Assembly (NCBI GenBank): GCA_964057225.1
Contig: CAXKVF010000079.1
Location: forward strand, 1 to 64,000
Direction of reading: 5' to 3'
Length of the DNA stretch: 64,000 nt
Source: Auanema rhodensis
Taxonomy: Eukaryota > Nematoda > Chromadorea > Rhabditida > Rhabditidae
The position numbers and the translations under genes are program-made. This document shows positions 50,241 through 63,200 of this stretch, one piece after another; position 1 is the first letter of the stretch, and the number at the start of each line of letters is the position of its first letter. The notes under the pieces are model-generated. The model did no database searches. It saw only the letters and a list, made by a program, of their open reading frames with translations, and was not told the origin of the DNA.

Positions 50241-53200
50241 TATTGATATTGGTGCATGGTAACCATGACTTTGAAATTTACGTGAACTTTAATTTATGCT
50301 AATTAAATGTACACGTGATGTGCACTTGGTATGTAACTCGCTTCACGTGAAAGATAAAGAGATGCGGTTTTCAAAATTAGATTCCCCATGTCCATATTAG
50401 TCTAAAAACAAATTTTTATTGATATTGGTGCATGGTAACCATGACTTTGAAATTTACGTGAACTTTAATTTATGCTAATTAAATGTACACGTGATGTGCA
50501 CTTGGTATGTAACTCGCTTCACGTGAAAGATAAAGAGAAGCGGTTTTCAAAATTAGATTCCCCATGTCCATATTAGTCTAAAAACAAATTTTTATTGATA
50601 TTGGTTCAGGGTAACCATGACTTTGAAATTTACGTGAACTTTAATTTATGCTAATTAAATGTACACGTGATGTGCACTTGGTATGTAACTCGCTTCACGT
50701 GAAAGATAAAAAGATGCGGTTTTCAAAATTAGATTCCCCATGTCCATATTAGTCTAAAAACAAATTTTTATTGATATTGGTGCATGGTAACCATGACTTT
50801 GAAATTTAAGTGAACTTTAATTTATGCTAATTAAATGTACACGTGATGTGCACTTGGTATGTAACTCGCTTCACGTGAAAGATAAAGAGATGCGGTTTTC
50901 AAAATTAGATTCCCCATGTCCATATTAGTCTAAAAACAAATTTTTATTGATATTGGTTCATGGTAACCATGACTTTGAAATTTACGTGAACTTTAATTTA
51001 TGCTAATTAAATGTACAGGTGATGTGCACTTGGTATGTAACTCGCTTCACGTGAAAGATAAAGAGATGAGGTTTTCAAAATTAGATTCCCCATGTTCATA
51101 TTAGTCTAAAAACAAATTTTTATTGATATTGGTTCATGGTAACCATGACTTTGAAATTTACGTGAACTTTAATTTATGCTAATTAAATGTACACGTGATG
51201 TGCACTTGGTATGTAACTCGCTTCACGTGAAAGATAAAGAGATGCGGTTTTCAAAATTAGATTCCCCATGTCCATATTAGTCTAAAAACAAATTTTTATT
51301 GATATTGGTTCATGGTAACCATGACTTTGAAATTTACGTGAACTTTAATTTATGCTAATTAAATGTACACGTGATGTGCACTTGGTATGTAACTCGCTTC
51401 ACGTGAAAGATAAAGAGATGCGGTTTTCAAAATTAGATTTCCCATGTTCATATTAGTCTAAAAACAAATTTTTATTGATATTGGTGCATGGTAACCATGA
51501 CTTTGAAATTTACGTGAACTTTAATTTATGCTAATTAAATGTACACGTGATGTGCACTTGGTATGTAACTCGCTTCACGTGAAAGATAAAGAGATGCGGT
51601 TTTCAAAATTAGATTCCCCATGTCCATATTAGTCTAAAAACAAATTTTTATTGATATTGGTTCATGGTAACCATGACTTTGAAATTTACGTGAACTTTAA
51701 TTTATGCTAATTAAATGTACACGTGATGTGCACTTGGTATGTAACTCGCTTCACGTGAAAGATAAAGAGATGCGGTTTTCAAAATTAGATTCCCCATGTC
51801 CATATTAGTCTAAAAACAAATTTTTATTGATATTGGTTCATGGTAACCATGACTTTGAAATTTACGTGAACTTTAATTTATGCTAATTAAATGTACACGT
51901 GATGTGCACTTGGTATGTAACTCGCTTCACGTGAAAGATAAAGAGATGAGGTTTTCAAAATTAGATTCCCCATGTTCATATTAGTCTAAAAACAAATTTT
52001 TATTGATATTGGTTCATGGTAACCATGACTTTGAAATTTACGTGAACTTTAATTTATGCTAATTAAATGTACACGTGATGTGCACTTGGTATGTAACTCG
52101 CTTCACGTGAAAGATAAAGAGATGCGGTTTTCAAAATTAGATTCCCCATGTCCATATTAGTCTAAAAACAAATTTTTATTGATATTGGTTCATGGTAACC
52201 ATGACTTTGAAATTTACGTGAACTTTAATTTATGCTAATTAAATGTACACGTGATGTGCACTTGGTATGTAACTCGCTTCACGTGAAAGATAAAGAGATG
52301 CGGTTTTCAAAATTAGATTCCCCATGTCCATATTAGTCTAAAAACAAATTTTTATTGATATTGGTTCATGGTAACCATGACTTTGAAATTTACGTGAACT
52401 TTAATTTATGCTAATTAAATGTACACGTGATGTGCACTTGGTATGTAACTCGCTTCACGTGAAAGATAAAGAGATGCGGTTTTCAAAATTAGATTCCCCA
52501 TGTCCATATTAATCTAAAAACAAATTTTTATTGATATTGGTTCATGGTAACCATGACTTTGAAATTTACGTGAACTTTAATTTATGCTAATTAAATGTAC
52601 ACGTGATGTGCACTTGGTATGTAACTCGCTTCACGTGAAAGATAAAGAGATGCGGTTTTCAAAATTAGATTCCCCATGTCCATATTAGTCTAAAAACGAA
52701 TTTTTATTGATATTGGTTCATGGTAACCATGACTTTGAAATTTACGTGAACTTTAATTTATGCTAATTAAATGTACACGTGATGTGCACTTGGTATGTAA
52801 CTCGCTTCACGTGAAAGATAAAGAGATGCGGTTTTCAAAATTAGATTCTCCATGTCCATATTAGTCTAAAAACAAATTTTTATTGATATTGGTGCATGGT
52901 AACCATGACTTTGAAATTTACGTGAACTTTAATTTATGCTAATTAAATGTACACGTGATTTGCACTTGGTATGTAACTCGCTTCACGTGAAAGATAAAGA
53001 GATGCGGTTTTTAAAATTAGATTCCCCATGTTCATATTAGTCTAAAAACAAATTTTTATTGATATTGGTTCATGGTAACCATGACTTTGAAATTTACGTG
53101 AACTTTAATTTATGCTAATTAAATGTACACGTGATGTGCACTTGGTATGTAACTCGCTTCACGTGAAAGATAAAGAGATGCGGTTTTCAAAATTAGATTC

Positions 53201-54799
53201 CCCATGTCCATATTAGTCTAAAAACAAATTTTTATTGATATTGGTTCATGGTAACCATGACTTTGAAATTTACGTGAACTTTAATTTATGCTAATTAAAT
53301 GTACACGTGATGTGCACTTGGTATGTAACTCGCTTCACGTGAAAGATAAAGAGATGCGGTTTTCAAAATTAGATTCCCCATGTCCATATTAGTCTAAAAA
53401 CAAATTTTTATTGATATTGGTTCATGGTAACCATGACTTTGAAATTTACGTGAACTTTAATTTATGCTAATTAAATGTACACGTGATGTGCACTTGGTAT
53501 GTAACTCGCTTCACGTGAAAGATAAAGAGATGCGGTTTTCAAAATTAGTTTCCCCATGTCCATATTAGTCTAAAAACAAATTTTTATTGATATTGGTTCA
53601 TGGTAACCATGACTTTGAAATTTACGTGAACTTTAATTTATGCTAATTAAATGTACACGTGATGTGCACTTGGTATGTAACTCGCTTCACGTGAAAGATA
53701 AAGAGATGCGGTTTTCAAAATTAGACTCCCCATGTCCATATTAGTCTAAAAACAAATTTTTATTGATATTGGTGCATGGTAACCATGACTTTGAAATTTA
53801 CGTGAACTTTAATTTATGCTAATTAAATGTACACGTGATGTGCACTTGGTATGTAACTCGCTTCACGTGAAAGATAAAGAGATGCGGTTTTCAAAATTAG
53901 ATTCCCCATGTCCATATTAGTCTAAAAACAAATTTTTATTGATATTGGTTCATGGTAACCATGACTTTGAAATTTACGTGAACTTTAATTTATGCTAATT
54001 AAATGTACACGTGATGTGCACTTGGTATGTAACTCGCTTCACGTGAAAGATAAAGAGATGCGGTTTTCAAAATTAGATTCCCCATGTCCACATTAGTCTA
54101 AAAACAAATTTTTATTGATATTGGTTCATGGTAACCATGACTTTGAAATTTACGTGAACTTTAATTTATGCTAATTAAATGTACACGTGATGTGCACTTG
54201 GTATGTAACTCGCTTCACGTGAAAGATAAAGAGATGCGGTTTTCAAAATTAGATTCCCCATGTCCATATTAGTCTAAAAACAAATTTTTATTGATATTGG
54301 TTCATGGTAACCATGACTTTGAAATTTACGTGAACTTTAATTTATGCTAATTAAATGTACACGTGATGTGCACTTGGTATGTAACTCGCTTCACGTGAAA
54401 GATAAAGAGATGCGGTTTTCAAAATTAGATTCCCCATGTCCATATTAGTCTAAAAACAAATTTTTATTGATATTGGTGCATGGTAACCATGACTTTGAAA
54501 TTTACGTGAACTTTAATTTATGCTAATTAAATGTACACGTGATGTGCACTTGGTATGTAACTCGCTTCACGTGAAAGATAAAGAGATGCGGTTTTCAAAA
54601 TTAAATTCCCCATGTCCATATTAGTCTAAAAACAAATTTTTATTGATATTGGTGCATGGTAACCATGACTTTGAAATTTACGTGAACTTTAATTTATGCT
54701 AATTAAATGTACACGTGATGTGCACTTGGTATGTAACTCGCTTCACGTGAAAGATAAAGAGATGCGGTTTTCAAAATTAGATTCCCCATGTCCATATTA

Positions 54800-56050
54800 G
54801 TCTAAAAACAAATTTTTATTGATATTGGTTCATGGTAACCATGACTTTGAAATTTACGTGAACTTTAATTTATGCTAATTAAATGTACACGTGATGTGCA
54901 CTTGGTATGTAACTCGCTTCACGTGAAAGATAAAGAGATGCGGTTTTCAAAATTAGATTCCCCATGTTCATATTAGTCTAAAAACAAATTTTTATTGATA
55001 TTGGTTCATGGTAACCATGACTTTGAAATTTACGTGAACTTTAATTTATGCTAATTAAATGTACAGGTGATGTGCACTTGGTATGTAACTCGCTTCACGT
55101 GAAAGATAAAGAGATGCGGTTTTCAAAATTAGATTCCCCATGTCCATATTAGTCTAAAAACAAATTTTTATTGATATTGGTGCATGGTAACCATGACTTT
55201 GAAATTTACGTGAACTTTAATTTATGCTAATTAAATGTACACGTGATGTGCACTTGGTATGTAACTTGCTTCACGTGAAAGATAAAGAGATGCGGTTTTC
55301 AAAATTAGATTCCCCATGTCCATATTAGTCTAAAAACAGATTTTTATTGATATTGGTGCATGGTAACCATGACTTTGAAATTTACGTGAACTTTAATTTA
55401 TGCTAATTAAATGTACACGTGATGTGCACTTGGTATGTAACTTGCTTCACGTGAAAGATAAAGAGATGCGGTTTTCAAAATTAGATTCCCCATGTCCATA
55501 TTAGTCTAAAAACAAATTTTTATTGATATTGGTGCATGGTAACCATGACTTTGAAATTTACGTGAACTTTAATTTATGCTAATTAAATGTACACGTGATG
55601 TGCACTTGGTATGTAACTTGCTTCACGTGAAAGATAAAGAGATGCGGTTTTCAAAATTAGATTCCCCATGTCCATATTAGTCTAAAAACAAATTTTTATT
55701 GATATTGGTGCATGGTAACCATGACTTTGAAATTTACGTGAACTTTAATTTATGCTAATTAAATGTACACGTGATGTGCACTTGGTATGTAACTCGCTTC
55801 ACGTGAAAGATAAAGAGATGCGGTTTTCAAAATTAGATTCCCCATGTCGATATTAGTCTAAAAACAAATTTTTATTGATATTGGTTCATGGTAACCATGA
55901 CTTTGAAATTTACGTGAACTTTAATTTATGCTAATTAAATGTACACGTGATGTGCACTTGGTATGTAACTCGCTTCACGTGAAAGATAAAGAGATGCGGT
56001 TTTCAAAATTAGATTCCCCATGTCCATATTAGTCTAAAAACAAATATTTA
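54800..56050 (+). repeat. Downstream copy of the 49.0-50.24 kb block
   Basis: It carries the same ordered markers 5,808 bp after the first copy. It ends where the upstream copy has a G-subtype monomer (near 50.25 kb) and this one has the canonical base. It is followed at once by the two TTTAAGC monomers that open the 12-monomer repeat. Confidence 0.88.
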
Positions 56051-56099
56051 TTGATATTGGTTCATGGTAACCATGACTTTGAAATTTACGTGAACTTTA

Positions 56100-59000
56100 A
56101 TTTAAGCTAATTAAATGTACACGTGGTGTGCACTTGGTATGTAACTCGCTTCACGTGAAAGATAAAGAGATGCGGTTTTCAAAATTAGATTCCCCATGTC
56201 CATATTAGTCTAAAAACAAATTTTTATTGATATTGGTTCATGGTAACCATGACTTTGAAATTTACGTGAACTTTAATTTAAGCTAATTAAATGTACACGT
56301 GGTGTGCACTTGGTATGTAACTCGCTTCACGTGAAAGATAAAGAGATGCGGTTTTCAAAATTAAATTCCCCATGTCCATATTAGTCTAAAAACAAATTTT
56401 TATTGATATTGGTGCATGGTAACCATGACTTTGAAATTTACGTGAACTTTAATTTATGCTAATTAAATGTACACGTGATGTGCACTTGGTATGTAACTCG
56501 CTTCACGTGAAAGATAAAGAGATGCGGTTTTCAAAATTAGATTCCCCATGTCCATATTAGTCTAAAAACAAATTTTTATTGATATTGGTGCATGGTAACC
56601 ATGACTTTGAAATTTACGTGAACTTTAATTAATGCTAATTAAATGTACACGTGATGTGCACTTGGTATGTAACTTGCTTCACGTGAAAGATAAAGAGATG
56701 CGGTTTTAAAAATTAGATTCCCCATGTCCATATTAGTCTAAAAACAAATTTTTATTGATATTGGTTCATGGTAACCATGACTTTGAAATTTAGGTGAACT
56801 TTAATTTATGCTAATTAAATGTACACGTGATGTGCACTTGGTATGTAACTCGCTTCACGTGAAAGATAAAGAGATGCGGTTTTCAAAATTAGATTCCCCA
56901 TGTCCATATTAGTCTAAAAACAAATTTTTATTGATATTGGTGCATGGTAACCATGACTTTGAAATTTACGTGAACTTTAATTTATGCTAATTAAATGTAC
57001 ACGTGATGTGCACTTGGTATGTAACTCGCTTCACGTGAAAGATAAAGAGTTGCAGTTTTCAAAATTAGATTCCCCATGTTCATATTAGTCTAAAAACAAA
57101 TTTTTATTGATATTGGTTCATGGTAACCATGACTTTGAAATTTACGTGAACTTTAATTTATGCTAATTAAATGTACAGGTGATGTGCACTTGGTATGTAA
57201 CTCGCTTCACGTGAAAGATAAAGAGATGCGGTTTTCAAAATTAGATTCCCCATGTCCATATTAGTCTAAAAACAAATTTTTATTGATATTGGTGCATGGT
57301 AACCATGACTTTGAAATTTACGTGAACTTTAATTTATGCTAATTAAATGTACACGTGATGTGCACTTGGTATGTAACTCGCTTCACGTGAAAGATAAAGA
57401 GATGCGGTTTTCAAAATTAGATTCCCCATGTCCATATTAGTCTAAAAACAAATTTTTATTGATATTGGTTCATGGTAACCATGACTTTGAAATTTACGTG
57501 AACTTTAATTTATGCTAATTAAATGTACACGTGATGTGCACTTGGTATGTAACTCGCTTCACGTGAAAGATAAAGAGATGCGGTTTTCAAAATTAGATTC
57601 CCCATGTCCATATTAGTCTAAAAACAAATTTTTATTGATATTGGTTCATGGTAACCATGACTTTGAAATTTACGTGAACTTTAATTTATGCTAATTAAAT
57701 GTACACGTGATGTGCACTTGGTATGTAACTCGCTTCACGTGAAAGATAAAGAGATGCGGTTTTCAAAATTAGATTCCCCATGTCCATATTAGTCTAAAAA
57801 CAAATTTTTATTGATATTGGTTCATGGTAACCATGACTTTGAAATTTACGTGAACTTTAATTTTTGCTAATTAAATGTACACGTGATGTGCACTTGGTAT
57901 GTAACTCGCTTCACGTGAAAGATAAAGAGATGCGGTTTTCAAAATTAGAATCCCCATGTCCATATTAGTCTAAAAACAAATTTTTATTGATATTAATTCA
58001 TGATAACCATGACTTTGAAATTTACGTGAACTTTAATTTATGCTAATTAAATGTACACGTGATGTGCACTTGGTATGTAACTCGCTTCACGTGAAAGATA
58101 AAGAGATGCGGTTTTCAAAATTAGATTCCCCATGTCCATATTAGTCTAAAAACAAATTTTTATTGATATTGGTTCATGGTAACCATGACTTTGAAATTTA
58201 CGTGAACTTTAATTTATGCTAATTAAATGTACACGTGATGTGCACTTGGTATGTAACTCGCTTCACGTGAAAGATAAAGAGATGCGGTTTTCAAAATTAG
58301 ATTCCCCATGTCCATATTAGTCTAAAAACAAATTTTTATTGATATTGGTTCATGGTAACCATGACTTTGAAATTTACGTGAACTTTAATTTAAGCTAATT
58401 AAATGTACACGTGGTGTGCACTTGGTATCTAACTCGCTTCACGTGAAAGATAAAGAGATGCGGTTTTCAAAATTAAATTCCCCATGTCCATATTAGTCTA
58501 AAAACAAATTTTTATTGATATTGGTGCATGGTAACCATGACTTTGAAATTTACGTGAACTTTAATTTATGCTAATTAAATGTACACGTGATGTGCACTTG
58601 GTAAGTAACTCGCTTCACGTGAAAGATAAAGAGATGCGGTTTTCAAAATTAGATTCCCCATGTCCATATTAGTCTAAAAACAAATTTTTATTGATATTGG
58701 TGCATGGTAACCATGACTTTGAAATTTACGTGAACTTTAATTAATGCTAATTAAATGTACACGTGATGTGCACTTGGTATGTAACTTGCTTCACGTGAAA
58801 GATAAAGAGATGCGGTTTTAAAAATTAGATTCCCCATGTCCATATTAGTCTAAAAACAAATTTTTATTGATATTGGTTCATGGTAACCATGACTTTGAAA
58901 TTTACGTGAACTTTAATTTATGCTAATTAAATGTACAGGTGATGTGCACTTGGTATGTAACTCGCTTCACGTGAAAGATAAAGAGATGCGGTTTTCAAAA

Positions 59001-62000
59001 TTAGATTCCCCATGTCCATATTAGTCTAAAAACAAATTTTTATTGATATTGGTGCATGGTAACCATGACTTTGAAATTTACGTGAACTTTAATTTATGCT
59101 AATTAAATGTACACGTGATGTGCACTTGGTATGTAACTCGCTTCACGTGAAAGATAAAGAGATGCGGTTTTCAAAATTAGATTCCCCATGTCCATATTAG
59201 TCTAAAAACAAATTTTTATTGATATTGGTTCATGGTAACCATGACTTTGAAATTTACGTGAACTTTAATTTATGCTAATTAAATGTACACGTGATGTGCA
59301 CTTGGTATGTAACTCGCTTCACGTGAAAGATAAAGAGATGCGGTTTTCAAAATTAGATTCCCCATGTCCATATTAGTCTAAAAACAAATTTTTATTGATA
59401 TTGGTTCATGGTAACCATGACTTTGAAATTTACGTGAACTTTAATTTATGCTAATTAAATGTACACGTGATGTGCACTTGGTATGTAACTCGCTTCACGT
59501 GAAAGATAAAGAGATGCGGTTTTCAAAATTGGATTCCCCATGTCCATATTAGTCTAAAAACAAATTTTTATTGATATTGGTTCATGGTAACCATGACTTT
59601 GAAATTTACGTGAACTTTAATTTATGCTAATTAAATGTACACGTGATGTGCACTTGGTATGTAACTCGCTTCACGTGAAAGATAAAGAGATGCGGTTTTC
59701 AAAATTAGATTCCCCATGTCCATATTAGTCTAAAAACAAATTTTTATTGATATTGGTTCATGGTAACCATGACTTTGAAATTTACGTGAACTTTAATTTA
59801 TGCTAATTAAATGTACACGTGATGTGCACTTGGTATGTAACTCGCTTCACGTGAAAGATAAAGAGATGCGGTTTTCAAAATTAGATTCCCCATGTCCATA
59901 TTAGTCTAAAAACAAATTTTTATTGATATTGGTTCATGGTAACCATGACTTTGAAATTTACGTGAACTTTAATTTATGCTAATTAAATGTACACGTGATG
60001 TGCACTTGGTATGTAACTCGCTTCACGTGAAAGATAAAGAGATGCGGTTTTCAAAATTAGATTCCCCATGTCCATATTAGTCTAAAAACAAATTTTTATT
60101 GATATTGGTTCATGGTAACCATGATTTTGAAATTTACGTGAACTTTAATTTATGCTAATTAAATGTACACGTGATGTGCACTTGGTATGTAACTCGCTTC
60201 ACGTGAAAGATAAAAAGATGCGGTTTTCAAAATTAGATTCCCCATGTCCATATTAGTCTAAAAACAAATTTTTATTGATATTGGTTCATGGTAACCATGA
60301 CTTTGAAATTTACGTGAACTTTAATTTATGCTAATTAAATGTACACGTGATGTGCACTTGGTATGTAACTCGCTTCACGTGAAAGATAAAGAGATGCGGT
60401 TTTCAAAATTAGATTCCCCATGTCCATATTAGTCTAAAAACAAATTTTTATTGATATTGGTTCATGGTAACCATGACTTTGAAATTTACGTGAACTTTAA
60501 TTTAAGCTAATTAAATGTACACGTGGTGTGCACTTGGTATCTAACTCGCTTCACGTGGAAGATAAAGAGATGCGGTTTTCAAAATTAAATTCCCCATGTC
60601 CATATTAGTCTAAAAACAAATTTTTATTGATATTGGTGCATGGTAACCATGACTTTGAAATTTACGTGAACTTTAATTTATGCTAATTAAATGTACACGT
60701 GATGTGCACTTGGTAAGTAACTCGCTTCACGTGAAAGATAAAGAGATGCGGTTTTCAAAATTAGATTCCCCATGTCCATATTAGTCTAAAAACAAATTTT
60801 TATTGATATTGGTGCATGGTAACCATGACTTTGAAATTTACGTGAACTTTAATTAATGCTAATTAAATGTACACGTGATGTGCACTTGGTATGTAACTTG
60901 CTTCACGTGAAAGATAAAGAGATGCGGTTTTAAAACTTAGATTCCCCATGTCCATATTAGTCTAAAAACAAATTTTTATTGATATTGGTTCATGGTAACC
61001 ATGACTTTGAAATTTAGGTGAACTTTAATTTATGCTAATTAAATGTACACGTGATGTGCACTTGGTATGTAACTCGCTTCACGTGAAAGATAAAGAGATG
61101 CGGTTTTCAAAATTAGATTCCCCATGACCATATTAGTCTATAAAAAAAATTTTTATTGATATTGGTGCATGGTAACCATGACTTTGAAATTTACGTGAAC
61201 TTTAATTTATGCTAATTAAATGTACACGTGATGTGCACTTGGTATGTAACTCGCTTCACGTGAAAGATAAAGAGATGCGGTTTTCAAAATTAGATTCCCC
61301 ATGTTCATATTAGTCTAAAAACAAATTTTTATTGATATTGGTTCATGGTAACCATGACTTTGAAATTTACGTGAACTTTAATTTATGCTAATTAAATGTA
61401 CAGGTGATGTGCACTTGGTATGTAACTCGCTTCACGTGAAAGATAAAGAGATGCGGTTTTCAAAATTAGATTCCCCATGTCCATATTAGTCTAAAAACAA
61501 ATTTTTATTGATATTGGTGCATGGTAACCATGACTTTGAAATTTACGTGAACTTTAATTTATGCTAATTAAATGTACACGTGATGTGCACTTGGTATGTA
61601 ACTCGCTTCACGTGAAAGATAAAGAGATGCGGTTTTCAAAATTAGATTCCCCATGTCCATATTAGTCTAAAAACAAATTTTTATTGATATTGGTTCATGG
61701 TAACCATGACTTTGAAATTTACGTGAACTTTAATTTATGCTAATTAAATGTACACGTGATGTGCACTTGGTATGTAACTCGCTTCACGTGAAAGATAAAG
61801 AGATGCGGTTTTCAAAATTAGATTCCCCATGTCCATATTAGTCTAAAAACAAATTTTTATTGATATTGGTTCATGGTAACCATGACTTTGAAATTTACGT
61901 GAACTTTAATTTATGCTAATTAAATGTACACGTGATGTGCACTTGGTATGTAACTCGCTTCACGTGAAAGATAAAGAGATGCGGTTTTCAAAATTGGATT

Positions 62001-63200
62001 CCCCATGTCCATATTAGTCTAAAAACAAATTTTTATTGATATTGGTTCATGGTAACCATGACTTTGAAATTTACGTGAACTTTAATTTATGCTAATTAAA
62101 TGTACACGTGATGTGCACTTGGTATGTAACTCGCTTCACGTGAAAGATAAAGAGATGCGGTTTTCAAAATTAGATTCCCCATGTCCATATTAGTCTAAAA
62201 ACAAATTTTCATTGATATTGGTTCATGGTAACCATGATTTTGAAATTTACGTGAACTTTAATTTAAGCTAATTAAATGTACACGTGATGTGCACTTGGTA
62301 TCTAACTCGCTTCACGTGGAAGATAAAGAGATGCGGTTTTCAAAATTAAATTCCCCATGTCCATATTAGTCTAAAAACAAATTTTTATTGATATTGGTGC
62401 ATGGTAACCATGACTTTGAAATTTACGTGAACTTTAATTTATGCTAATTAAATGTACACGTGATGTGCACTTGGTAAGTAACTCGCTTCACGTGAAAGAT
62501 AAAGAGATGCGGTTTTCAAAATTAGATTCCCCATGTCCATATTAGTCTAAAAACAAATTTTTATTGATATTGGTGCATGGTAACCATGACTTTGAAATTT
62601 ACGTGAACTTTAATTAATGCTAATTAAATGTACACGTGATGTGCACTTGGTATGTAACTTGCTTCACGTGAAAGATAAAGAGATGCGGTTTTAAAAATTA
62701 GATTCCCCATGTCCATATTAGTCTAAAAACAAATTTTTATTGATATTGGTTCATGGTAACCATGACTTTGAAATTTACGTGAACTTTAATTTATGCTAAT
62801 TAAATGTACACGTGATGTGCACTTGGTATGTAACTCGCTTCACGTGAAAGATAAAGAGATGCGGTTTTCAAAATTAGATTCCCCATGTCCATATTAGTCT
62901 ATAAAAAAATTTTTTATTGATATTGGTGCATGGTAACCATGACTTTGAAATTTACGTGAACTTTAATTTATGCTAATTAAATGTACACGTGATGTGCACT
63001 TGGTATGTAACTCGCTTCACGTGAAAGATAAAGAGATGCGGTTTTCAAAATTAGATTCCCCATGTTCATATTAGTCTAAAAACAAATTTTTATTGATATT
63101 GGTTCATGGTAACCATGACTTTGAAATTTACGTGAACTTTAATTTATGCTAATTAAATGTACAGGTGATGTGCACTTGGTATGTAACTCGCTTCACGTGA
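56100..63200 (+). repeat. 12-monomer higher-order repeat (2,112 bp) with a 10-monomer last copy
   Basis: TTTAAGC (56281, 58393, 60505, 62266), attaAattcc (56364, 58476, 60588, 62349), TTAATTAATG (56631, 58743, 60855, 62616) and ggtaAgtaac (58604, 60716, 62477) step by 2,112, 2,112 and 1,761 bp. The last interval is ten monomers plus one base, from an insertion in the A-tract near 61141. Markers accumulate along the series: ggtaAgtaac and ggtatCtaac appear from 58.4 kb on and cacgtgGaag only near 60.56 and 62.32 kb, so successive copies record the order of events. A second offset of 14 monomers plus 1 bp links tacaGgtg (58938/61403) and attGgattc (59531/61996), showing a mosaic. Confidence 0.92.
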
